NCBI GenBank assembly: GCA_020809425.1
Contig: JAGGDC010000007.1
Coordinates: forward strand, 1-44,724
From: Candidatus Synoicihabitans palmerolidicus
GTDB lineage: Bacteria > Verrucomicrobiota > Verrucomicrobiia > Opitutales > Opitutaceae
Length of the DNA stretch: 44,724 nucleotides
Direction of reading: 5' to 3'
The notes beneath the pieces are model-generated. The model made no database searches, was not told where the DNA came from, and saw nothing but the letters and a program-made list of their open reading frames with translations. This document shows, piece after piece, positions 37,193 to 44,724 of this stretch. The position numbers and the translations under genes were made by a program. Numbering within the stretch: the first letter of the stretch is position 1; every line of letters starts with the position of its first letter.

Positions 37193-38054
37193 ATGAAGCG
37201 CTTCCCTGCCATTCTGGCCGTTTCGCTGGTCGCCAACCTGCTGCTGGCCGCCGCTTGGTTATCCGCCCCTCGTCCCACCCCATCCGCTCCACCCGCCCCG
37301 GCCACACCGTCGGTCGCGTCACCCCGCGTGTCCCCGGTCGCTCCCGTCCCGGAGTCGGCGAGCAATCCGGTGCTCGCGTGGTCCGACTGGCTCACCACCC
37401 AAGCCTCCGGTCGCTCCACCGCCGAGATCGTGGCCGGTCTGCGGGCCGCCGGTTGTCCGCTGCCCATGCGGCGCGCCATCGTCGCCGATCTGGTGGATCA
37501 GGAGTTTGCTGAACGCCGAGCCGCCATCCGCGCCTCCCACCCGCCACGGCGATACTGGGAACTCGGATTCCGCAAAGATGCCGTTCCGATGAACGCTCGC
37601 CACGACTTGGTCATCCTGGATATCGAAGCGCATGCGCGTCGCCGTGCACTCCTCGGAGAGATGCGCAGCTCCCGCTCCCTCCAAAACCGTCTGCGCGATT
37701 TTGCCCCCACCGAATCCGAATATCGCACGCTTTACCCCTTGTTTACCGCCGCTGCCAAGGCCTCGCGTGAATATTAGGCCACCACCACGGCGACTCGCTT
37801 CATTCGGCGCGCCGGCGGAAGCCGCTCCCGTCATGGCCCGCTTGCAGATCGACACACAGGCCGCCGTGCGCGACCTCGCCCACAACCCGCAACTCGACGA
37901 GGTCGGCCGCGCCCGCGCGCTTGCCGCACTCCAGCAAAACGCACGTGAGCGCCTGGCCTCAACGCTGACCCCCGAACAGCTCGAACGCTACGAACGCGCC
38001 TTGGGCCTTTGGATCCCGCGTCTCACCACCCCGCCGCCGCTCCCCCGCAACTGA
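37193..38054 (+). pseudogene. Exported hypothetical protein, copy 1, frameshifted
   Basis: From ATG 37193 the product starts with a membrane/signal helix (MKRFPAILAVSLVANLLLAA) and a Pro/Ala-rich linker. A helical domain follows with TAEIVAGLRAAGCPLPMRRA, WELGFRKDAV and FAPTESEYRTLYPLF. The frame ends near 37777. The family-like sequence continues in another frame (ARLQIDTQAAVRDLAHNPQL, STLTPEQLERYERALG) to 38054, so one indel breaks the gene. It is paralogous to the next gene (shared PTESE(Y/F)R element and the same order of segments). I do not recognise a function; envelope-located stress or sensing proteins of this shape occur in Opitutaceae. Confidence 0.6.
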
Positions 38055-38071
38055 AGCCCCGCCTCGCCTCG

Positions 38072-39163
38072 ATGAAACCGTTTCGCCTCCTGCTTATCCA
38101 GTCGCTGCTCGGCAATGTGTGGCTCGCCGCCCGGGTAAGCACTCACGTTCGCGCCCAACCCGAAACGCCCGCCCCCAACCTCGCCGTCGAACGCATTGAA
38201 ACGACTCCCCTCGCCGCACCCGCCCCAGTGCCGGAACGCACCTTCCGCGCAACTGCTCAGGATCTCCGCGCGGCCGGATTGAGCCCCGCTTTGGTGGAGC
38301 GCATCCTCACCCAGATGCTCAACGAATCCGAACCGGTTGAGAAACGCGATTATTGGCAAACATCCCCGCGCATCCCTACGAGCGATCGCCTGCGACGCGA
38401 AACCGAGCGCGAACAGGCGCCGCGTGACGCGCTCGGCGACGACCATCGCTTCGGCGCCAAACGTATCGCCTCACTCCGCAAGGCTTACGGCGACTACACC
38501 CCGGAACAGCTTGACCAGATCGACGCGCTACTCCGCGACTACAAAAAGATCGGCGTCAAAGTCCGGGCGGAGCCAACCGATGCCATGGCGCGCCGGGAAA
38601 TGAATGCTTTGCTCACCACGGAGCTGGAGACCGATCTGCTCAATCTACTCGGCCCCGAGGGCTTCTTCGACTATCAGGTCCGCAACAGCCCTAACTCTCC
38701 TATCCTGCGCCACGTCATGGGTGCCTTCAGTCCCACCGAGTCGGAGTTTCGCGACGTGTTCAGGCTCTACACTGCCGCTAACCGGTTATGGCCGGAACTC
38801 GCTCCCGTCCGACACTGCGTTCCGGGATTTCATTGCCGATCCCGCCAACCAATCGGCCCTCGTCGCAACCTTGGGTGACGAACGCGCCTGGGAACTCGAA
38901 TTGGTCTCCGACCCCAAACTGGCCGCCGAAGCCCGCTTTCTCAGCGCCCTCGATCTCCCTTCCTCGTCCTTGGTTGCGCTTCAGGGCTACTCCGCGCTCG
39001 CCAGGAGAGCGCGCTCGCGGCGCTCGCGCCTGCGGCCGAGGGCACGCCCTCACCGGAAAGTCTCGAGACCGCCCGCCTCACCCTCACCCAAATCGCCGCC
39101 GACCTCGACTCCTTGCTGACTCCGGAAATTGCGGCCCGCTATCGCGAGACGCACGGCTATTGA
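38072..39163 (+). pseudogene. Exported hypothetical protein, copy 2, frameshifted twice
   Basis: From ATG 38072 the product starts MKPFRLLLIQSLLGNVWLAA (signal-like), followed by ATAQDLRAAGLSPALVERIL, a basic helical middle (IASLRKAYGDYTPEQLDQID) and FSPTESEFRDVFRLYTAANR. The frame fails near 38805. The sequence continues in another frame with FRDFIADPANQSALVATLGD and ALDLPSSSLVALQGYSALA. It shifts again near 39000 to end as LETARLTLTQIAADLDSLLT...YRETHGY at 39163. Its plan matches the preceding gene, so the pair arose by duplication. Function unknown. Confidence 0.6.
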
Positions 39164-39349
39164 CTGAAGATACCGGAGCCGGTCGAAATACCGCTGCCCC
39201 CGAATTAGGGGAGTCTTTCGAAAGAAAGGAGGTGCCCACGGGCGCCACTCTTCCTCACTCGACGTGGTTTCAAAACGAAAGCAACGCAGGGTAAAAACAA
39301 AGGCACCAAAGCCCCTCCGCCGCGGCTCCACGGAGTCAGGACCTTCAAC

Positions 39350-39690
39350 AGCAGGCTGATGGGCTTCCCGTCCCTTCGTTCCCTGCTGTAAAAACAGAAC
39401 CACATCCGACATAGCCCAGTCCGGCGCACGGTCGTCGACAAGCGACGCCCCCTACCTCCTGCTTCCGTGTAGTCCGTGGTCCAAACCCAGCAGGCTGACG
39501 GCTCCGCTCTCCTCTGTTCCCTCCTGTAAAACAAAACCACATCCGACCTCGCCGAGTCCGGCGCGCGGCCGTCGACAAGCGACGCCCCTTTTACATCCTG
39601 CTTCCGTGTGGTCCGTGGGCCAAATCCCGCAAACTGACGGCTCCGTTCTCCTCTGTTCCCTCCTGTAAAACCCAATCCCTACCCGCTGAC
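39350..39690. repeat. Tandem direct repeat, unit about 138 bp, about 2.3 copies
   Basis: The landmark TTCCCT(C/G)CTGTAAAA recurs at about 39379, 39517 and 39656 (periods 138 and 139). Other shared words are CCACATCCGAC, GTCGACAAGCGACGCCCC and CTGCTTCCGTGT. Copies differ by scattered substitutions, so they are not recent. The repeat has no convincing reading frame in either direction. It fills most of the gap between 39163 and 39774; the part before it (39164-39349) shows no gene. It resembles dispersed intergenic repeats of Opitutaceae, which I cannot confirm here. Confidence 0.75.
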
Positions 39691-39773
39691 GGCCTTCGTT
39701 CCCTTGTGAGGAGATCCGAGAGGATCATGTCGTTACTTTGTCACAATACTTGTGCAAAGGAGCTGGGCGGTTC

Positions 39774-40418
39774 ATGGACAATACGGACCGCTACCAGAGG
39801 AGCTGTCGACGAATTGAAACCACCCTCAGGGTATGGAAATCGTATCAAGGAATACGCCCAATGCGCCGTCAGGAGGCATGGAAATGCCGAAATGAGTATG
39901 ACGCTGAGTTGCAACGTTATCACGACATGACCCCGCTCAGACTTTCGCTGGTCAGCGCCGGGCCGGTCGCACTGACTTCCCGCGACCTCTCCGACAGGGA
40001 CGCTGCACTGCTGGTCGACCGATGCTGGGAGGCGCTGACTGCCCTACTCGCCGAATTACATCGCCGGTTGATGCGCAGTCTACACATTGCAGTGCTCCAT
40101 TCCCGATTATCGAGCGACCAGCTCAAGATTGATCCACGTTTCAATGCTTTCCACAAGCGATTGATTCAACTGATTACGAGCCCGTTATCTCAAGCGAGCC
40201 ATGCGGAAGTTCTACGACTCGCCGAACAGCTGATGCGGGACGAATATAGCGATCGCCATCAGCTGGCGGGCACCTTGATGGCCTGCTTGGGAACGGTTCC
40301 GCCGCCCCAAGCCATGCCAACATTTTCAGGCGATTTCGCTGACGAAGTATGTCTGTGTGCGGATCTCGCCCGGGGATGCGCCCCCTTTGCGGACGTGACC
40401 TATAACACGCCCGTGTAG
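39774..40418 (+). CDS. Hypothetical protein
   Basis: An open frame of 214 codons starts at ATG 39774, preceded by AAAGGAG about 10 bases upstream, a good ribosome-binding site. The frame itself is open from 39738. The product is hydrophilic and mostly helical, with an Arg-rich N-terminus, ALLVDRCWEALTALLAELHR in the middle and HAEVLRLAEQLMRDEYS later. It has no signal peptide or membrane segment. I do not recognise a family. Its upstream neighbours are repeats and its downstream neighbour is a degenerate stretch, so the C-terminus may be truncated. Confidence 0.5.
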   Translation: MDNTDRYQRSCRRIETTLRVWKSYQGIRPMRRQEAWKCRNEYDAELQRYHDMTPLRLSLVSAGPVALTSRDLSDRDAALLVDRCWEALTALLAELHRRLMRSLHIAVLHSRLSSDQLKIDPRFNAFHKRLIQLITSPLSQASHAEVLRLAEQLMRDEYSDRHQLAGTLMACLGTVPPPQAMPTFSGDFADEVCLCADLARGCAPFADVTYNTPV

Positions 40419-41276
40419 GCAACGACGAGCAGGTAGCAATCGCAACAGGCATCGCCCCGATGCTGTGAATGGGGTGCTCGAAAAGTGCCGGCAACTCGAT
40501 TGGGAAATGACCCTCCTCGAAAATTTGGCTCCGCTTACCAATCGATAGGGCCCCAGGCATGCCCATGAGTCCTTTCGCTCGCCGAAGATGAGAACGTATC
40601 AGGATAAAAGCCTTCCTTGCTCTTGGCTGCAGCGGTTGGCGGAATACGCTCAACGTATGGTGCCGAACTGTCGGGCAATGGTATTCGATTCGTTGCCGAA
40701 TCGCCGGAGCATTTTGGAGGCATCTAAAAACAAGCAACCGCGCCACGTGCGGGGTTGTTTGAAAAGTGGAAAATTCTCCCCCCCTCCTCGAATTCTCCCC
40801 CCCTCCCCGTTGCCTCTCGAATGGGTCGACGAAAGTCGCAATTGAACTCCTACCTTTGATCGAAGATGCAACCGCTAGTTGGATCAATCTCCGTTGGGGC
40901 CTTCCGCTCACGGAAAACTCCATGGCGCATTTCGCGCTCGACCTGAATCGTTTGGTGGCCCTCCACCGCGACCCGAATGCGATATTCGTGCGGGACCACA
41001 TCGCTGATTCCCGCGTCGGCGCGGACTGGGAGGTAACGAATCGCTAGCGACGCCAGAAGACCCATTCTGAGCCTTGAACCGGCACGAGCGTGTGTAGAAG
41101 CAACGGGGACAAGTCCGTTCCGAAGCACAGTGCGAGCAGGCACTGGAGCGGCGACGTCGGTATCGAACTACTCGGCGGGTTCACGCCCATGCGATGCGCA
41201 TCGCTGCGGCTATCGCCAGAAATTATCGAAAAATAACTCGTTCTCATTCACCGATTCCTGCTTTTTTATCTAGTTC
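40419..41276 (+). other. Degenerate stretch with short open frames, no recognisable gene
   Basis: Short plus-strand frames (for example around 40588-40845 with CSWLQRLAEYAQRMVPNCRA, and 40850-41047 with MAHFALDLNRLVALHRDPNA) have protein-like composition but no start signals, and stops separate them. They may be fragments of one or more lost genes. A short direct duplication GAATTCTCCCCCCCTCC (first copy AAATTC...) occurs at about 40773 and 40790. A minus-strand frame spans most of the region but is Arg-rich and looks like an antisense artefact. Confidence 0.35.
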
Positions 41277-43379
41277 ATGGATACTGCGCCCCACCACGTA
41301 TTCTTCTCTTATTCTCGTGAGGATAACAAACACCCCGTTGACGACGAAGGACACGGCTGGGTTACCGCACTCTATCACGATCTCAAGGAGCGCCATCGCC
41401 GCTATTCTGGACGGGAGCTGAATATCTTTTTTGACCAAGAGTCGCTTGAGCTCGGCAAAGACTGGCGGCGCGCACTCGGAGCGGGCATCCGGGAGTCAAA
41501 TCTCTTCCTCGCTTTCCTGTCGCCTAACTACCTCACGGGTGACAACTGCATTTGGGAGTGGGAATAGTATCTCTTGCGCGAGCATTCGTCGGCGCGAGGT
41601 GACGACGGCTTGGTGCCGATCTATTTCGTTGCTCCCCGCGAGATGCGCCCGGCCGAAGGCCAGCGCATCGCGGCTTGGCTCGATGCCATGCACGTGAAGT
41701 TTCCGTGGTTCAATCCTCGTGCCACCGATATCGTGGTCGAAGACGAGCAACGTTACCGGGACTTCGCGGCCGACATCCACCGCCGTAACCGCACGGAGAT
41801 CCTGGAACTCCAACCTTGGGCCGAAGAAGGGCCCAAGGTGCTCAAGCAAATCGATGCGGCCGCGCGTAGTGCTGCACTCAAGGTCCAGTCGCGCGACTGG
41901 ACCGAAGACGAGCGTCCTCTTTCGGAGCGTCTCGACTCCATCGACCGCTACATTTCCCACTGCCTCGCACCCGCTGATCTCGCTCCGGGCAACCTCAATC
42001 GTAGCCAAAGCACCTTCGTCGGTCGCCACGCTCAGTTAGGCCAACTGCACACCATCATTCGAAAAGGTGGAGCGCAGGTTGGAGGCCGCGGAAGTGGCGG
42101 GCGAGGGATGATCGCCGCTTCCCACGGTTTGGGTGGTCTGGGCAAGTCAGCCTTGGCTCGGCAATATGCGCATGCATATGCGGAGTATTTTGCGGCGGGC
42201 GGCACTTGGGAGCTACGATGTGCCGGCGAGACCAAGATCGGGCAGGTGCTACTCCAGTTGCTGGATAACCCAGATGGCGTTAAGACTGTTGAAAGGGAAG
42301 TGGACCTATCCCTCGAGCTGCACGAGGCTCAGAGAGCCAACAGTAGTTTAGCGGCCAAGGCGGTCGTGGCGCATCTTCGCGAACTTACGATGCGTCGCTG
42401 CGATATCGTGAGAGAACGTCTCGCCCGGCACTCTGAGCGCCACAGTGGCGATAGTAATTTTGCGACCCTCGATCAGCCGCGCCTGTTACTTATCCTAGAC
42501 AACGTGGATCAGCCTGAGCTGCTGTCCAAATCACAGGTCAAATTATTGTCTGCTGAGGACTGGCTGGAAATCATCGTGACCAGCCGCCTCCATCCCGGAA
42601 AGTTTGGTGAGGATGCTCGCACTTTCCACAGCGTCGAAGTTGATGGGCTGCCCGAGAGCGACGCGTTGCAGCTGCTTCGCGAGTTGCAACCCGAGCAACG
42701 TTTCCCGGAAGGTGAAGAAAACGAGCAGGCCGCCCTTGAGATTGTGCGCTTGCTGGGCGGCTACACGTTGGCGATCGAATTGGTAGGCGCCTACATGAAA
42801 ACCAAACCGCGAACCTTTCCTCCGACTCGAATGCTGGAGCAATTGCGCACCGACGGAGTAGCGCTGAAGGTGGACGCCTATGCCGCCGATCCGGACGTGA
42901 AGAATAAGATCGAAGACGAAGACTACCGGGGCCGCACGATCGGGTCTCTGGTCGCGTCGAGCATGGCCTAGGTAAGCCAACCGGCTCGGACTGCGCTTCA
43001 TTTTGCTAGTTTTCTCATGCCGGACTCGATCCCGGTGGAATGGATACGCACCCTCACGGCGCAGGCGCATCCGGATGCCGGCTTGACGGAGGACGAAGGA
43101 GCATGGGCGGAGTTATGGAACGAATTGCACGATCTTCGGTTATGGCATCCAGTGGAAAACCCAGAGTGCGATAAGCAAGGTCTCGCCGTGTGGCCCCAGC
43201 TCGTTCGCATTCACCGCATTGTTGGCGAACACGTAAGATCTGCTGCCGGCCCTGAGCGATGGTCGGAAATTGAGGTATTTCTTGATCAGCTTACGACCGA
43301 GTTTGAACAGCGGGAAGGAAACGAAAACGCCGACCATCTGAGGAGGCAGCATCCTTGGCTGCTGGAACAGTTCGAATAG
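41277..43379 (+). pseudogene. TIR-STAND (NB-ARC) protein gene with two in-frame amber codons
   Basis: One continuous frame of 701 codons from ATG 41277 contains two TAG codons (41565-41567, 42969-42971) and no frameshift. The TIR domain shows HHVFFSYSREDN, NIFFDQESLELGKDWR and SNLFLAFLSPNYLTG. The NB-ARC ATPase has P-loop GLGGLGKSALARQYA, Walker B LLLILDNVD, a VTSR motif and GGYTLAIELVGAY. A winged-helix-like start (ARTALHFASFLMPDSIPVEW) lies after the second TAG. The usual long sensor (TPR or similar) is missing after 43379. The family includes bacterial NLR-like anti-phage ATPases with TIR NADase effectors. If TAG terminates, only a 96-residue TIR piece and a 465-codon TIR-less internal frame remain. 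Confidence 0.8.
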
Positions 43380-43545
43380 CTTTTAGCTCCTCAATCCCTT
43401 AAGGGGATAGTTATTTCGCCAGTGCTCCTACGATCGGTGAATGTTTCGGTGGAGTATGAAGGGGACCACGGTTCACCAAACCGAGCTAAAGCCTGTCCAG
43501 CGGGCGCAAGTCGTTGGTGATAAGCTGTAAGCGTGATAAAAAAGA

Positions 43546-43578
43546 GGCCTAAATCGGGAGTAAATCCTGGTTTAGGCC
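43546..43578. repeat. Perfect 8-bp inverted repeat (GGCCTAAA / TTTAGGCC)
   Basis: The arms at 43546-43553 and 43571-43578 pair perfectly around a 17-base loop, ending 24 bp before the GTG of the transposase gene. It could be a terminator or a hairpin that hides the transposase start from read-through transcripts, as found in several insertion sequences. No U tract follows, so a simple terminator is less likely. The rest of 43380-43602 holds nothing I recognise. Confidence 0.5.
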
Positions 43579-43602
43579 CAAAAACGGCGTCTATGATTGG
43601 GT

Positions 43603-44724
43603 GTGAAACTAATACACAAAGCCGTCGGAGATGAAATTGCCCTGCAGAGCTGGCTGCGTCCAGCGCTTACGACTGTCGGGCCGAACAAAGATTACGGGCA
43701 GTTTCGCGAGCCGCTCGATGCGGTGGACCGAGTGCTGCGAGCCAGTCACCTTGAATCGATGGCGATGGACTTCGCGCGGGTGGGCTTCGAGTCGGTCGAC
43801 GCCGGGCAGCTGCGCCGTCGCCTGGAGTTCGCGCGCAAGGCGCTGCGGGTGCATGTGTTGCGTATGCTGTTGGGAAACATGCCTTTTCGGCAACTCTCGC
43901 GCACGATTGAGGGCATCAAGGGCGTTTCCAAGAGCGTGTTGGAGCGAGCTTCGCAGTGCTTTACCGCCGAACCGGTGCGGTGGATGGGTCAGGTGTTTAT
44001 CGAGATGGTCGCCGAGGCGGACCGGGCGGCCGAACTCGGTCTGGCCGAGCCGCAGTCGATGGAGACGTGCCTGGTGGACTCGACGTGCTGGCCCACCAAC
44101 ATCCACTTTCCGGTGGATTGGGTGCTGCTGCGCGATGTGAGCCGAACCCTGCTCAAGGCGGTGATCCTGATCCGCCGGGCCGGCATGCGTGCACGCATGC
44201 CGGCGGAGCCGGAGGTCTTCGCCCGACAGATGAACCGGCTGTGCATTGAGATGACGCACACCCGACGGCGTGCGAATGCCAAACGAGCGCGCAAGCAGGT
44301 GCTACGCAAGATGAAGCGACTGTTGCGCACCATCGGTGAACACGCCCAGCGACACCGCAACCGCCTGGACCAAGCGTATGCGTCGACCCACACCTCCGCG
44401 CGACAGGCCGCTCGCATCGTCAAACGCATCGTCGAACGCATCGTCGAACGCATCGACGAACGCATCGACGCGATGTTGGCTCAGATGCCCGCAACGATCA
44501 ACCAGGCCCACGAACGCATCATCGGCGCGCGACCAGTGCCCAACGCCGAGAAGATCCTCCGCGTCTACGAACCCGACGTGCAGACCGTGGTCCGGGGCAA
44601 GGCGTCCGGCGCGGTCGAGTTTGGCAACACCCTCATGATCAGTGAGAACGTGACGGGGTTGATCACCGATTGGCAGTTGTATCAGGGAATGACTCCGGCC
44701 GAATGGCGTCAGTTCGACCTGAGC
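43603..44724 (+). CDS. DDE transposase (IS5/ISNCY-like), 3' end outside window
   Basis: Starting at GTG 43603 (KLIHKAVGDEIALQSWLRP), the frame is open for 374 codons to the window edge. Marks are LLGNMPFRQLSRTIEGIKG, the first catalytic Asp region CLVDSTCWPTNIHFPVDWVL (a D-S/T plus N-I-H-x-P-x-D pattern of this transposase group), and the later GKASGAVEFGNTLMISEN segment around the second Asp. The final catalytic Glu lies beyond 44724. No ATG fits the N-terminus, so a non-ATG start is likely. The IS left end should lie between 43380 and 43602 but I cannot define the inverted repeat. The frame is intact, so this element may still be active. Confidence 0.85.
   Translation, partial: MKLIHKAVGDEIALQSWLRPALTTVGPNKDYGQFREPLDAVDRVLRASHLESMAMDFARVGFESVDAGQLRRRLEFARKALRVHVLRMLLGNMPFRQLSRTIEGIKGVSKSVLERASQCFTAEPVRWMGQVFIEMVAEADRAAELGLAEPQSMETCLVDSTCWPTNIHFPVDWVLLRDVSRTLLKAVILIRRAGMRARMPAEPEVFARQMNRLCIEMTHTRRRANAKRARKQVLRKMKRLLRTIGEHAQRHRNRLDQAYASTHTSARQAARIVKRIVERIVERIDERIDAMLAQMPATINQAHERIIGARPVPNAEKILRVYEPDVQTVVRGKASGAVEFGNTLMISENVTGLITDWQLYQGMTPAEWRQFDLS
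44413..44468 (+). repeat. 12-bp tandem repeat inside the transposase gene (five near-copies)
   Basis: The word CGCATCG(T/A) recurs every 12 bp at 44413, 44425, 44437, 44449 and 44461, separated by CAAA or CGAA. It encodes the repeated tetrapeptide RIVK/RIVE/RIDE in an Arg-rich helical linker between the two halves of the DDE domain. The unit is a whole number of codons, so copy number can change without breaking the frame. Confidence 0.85.

Noticed and set aside
36990..37322. A complete 125-codon protein on the minus strand
   Set aside because: Only its central part is transposase-like; the N-terminal portion is antisense to the signal peptide of the exported protein, so it is a fragment, not a gene.
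39350..39690. Repeats considered as a CRISPR array
   Set aside because: Only about 2.3 copies with a 138-bp unit, no short repeat/spacer alternation, and no cas genes nearby.
40174..41001. A 275-codon minus-strand open frame
   Set aside because: Its composition is Arg-rich and low-complexity with no recognisable motif; it overlaps the plus-strand hypothetical gene that has a good ribosome-binding site.
41277..43379. A functional TIR-STAND anti-phage defence gene
   Set aside because: Two in-frame stops and a missing C-terminal sensor make function unlikely unless amber codons are read through.
1..44724. tRNA, rRNA or riboswitch genes
   Set aside because: None was recognisable by eye on either strand; small or divergent ones could be missed.

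Overview
The window most likely comes from a verrucomicrobium of the Opitutaceae type, probably a host-associated symbiont. The evidence is moderate GC, a large trans-acyltransferase (trans-AT) polyketide locus, and many broken accessory genes beside intact biosynthetic genes. The gene set matches the natural product palmerolide, attributed in the literature to an uncultured ascidian-associated Opitutaceae bacterium ('Candidatus Synoicihabitans palmerolidicus'). It has a beta-branching cassette, a trans enoyl reductase, a carbamoyltransferase, and a four-module terminal PKS with no thioesterase. The domain order of the PKS (KS-DH-KR / KS-KR / KS-DH-KR / KS-DH-KR, then a condensation-like domain) predicts C8=C9, 7-OH, saturated C5 (with the trans ER) and C2=C3, which is the lower half of palmerolide A. 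This identification is inference; no database was searched.

Layout. (1) 1-8831, minus strand: PPTase, PfaD-type enoyl reductase, donor ACP, Cys-to-Ser decarboxylating KS, HMG-CoA synthase homologue, ECH1, ECH2, a broken GT25 glycosyltransferase, and a carbamoyltransferase running off the left edge. All are tightly packed and often overlap. (2) 8940-13620, plus strand: a polyamine-type binding lipoprotein, an SPFH/prohibitin-like membrane protein, a cyclic-peptide-exporter type ABC transporter and a GT32 glycosyltransferase. Every one is broken by nonsense codons and/or frameshifts. (3) 36144-13636, minus strand: the 6212-residue PKS, a malonyl acyltransferase, an acyl-hydrolase-type AT homologue and a decayed epimerase plus sugar-lactone-oxidase reading frame, coupled end to end.

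(4) 36145-36653: the boundary of the biosynthetic locus. A one-ended IS3-family remnant abuts the PKS start, and what looks like the last 13 codons of a deleted upstream PKS gene survive between them. The assembly-line genes that should precede this PKS are absent. (5) 36654-44724: unrelated and mostly degenerate DNA. It holds an IS4-type transposase scrap, two paralogous frameshifted exported proteins, a 138-bp tandem repeat, an unknown gene, a TIR-STAND (NB-ARC) gene with two in-frame amber codons, and the start of a DDE transposase that runs off the right edge.

How it fits together: the PPTase primes carrier proteins. The malonyl-AT loads extender units, and the hydrolase-type AT probably proofreads stalled ones. 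The donor ACP, KS0, HMGS, ECH1 and ECH2 install methyl branches, PfaD saturates one module, and the terminal domain probably releases or cyclises the chain. The carbamoyltransferase decorates it. This copy of the locus looks partial: it keeps the last megasynthase and the tailoring cassette but has lost upstream PKS genes and functional transport/glycosylation genes.
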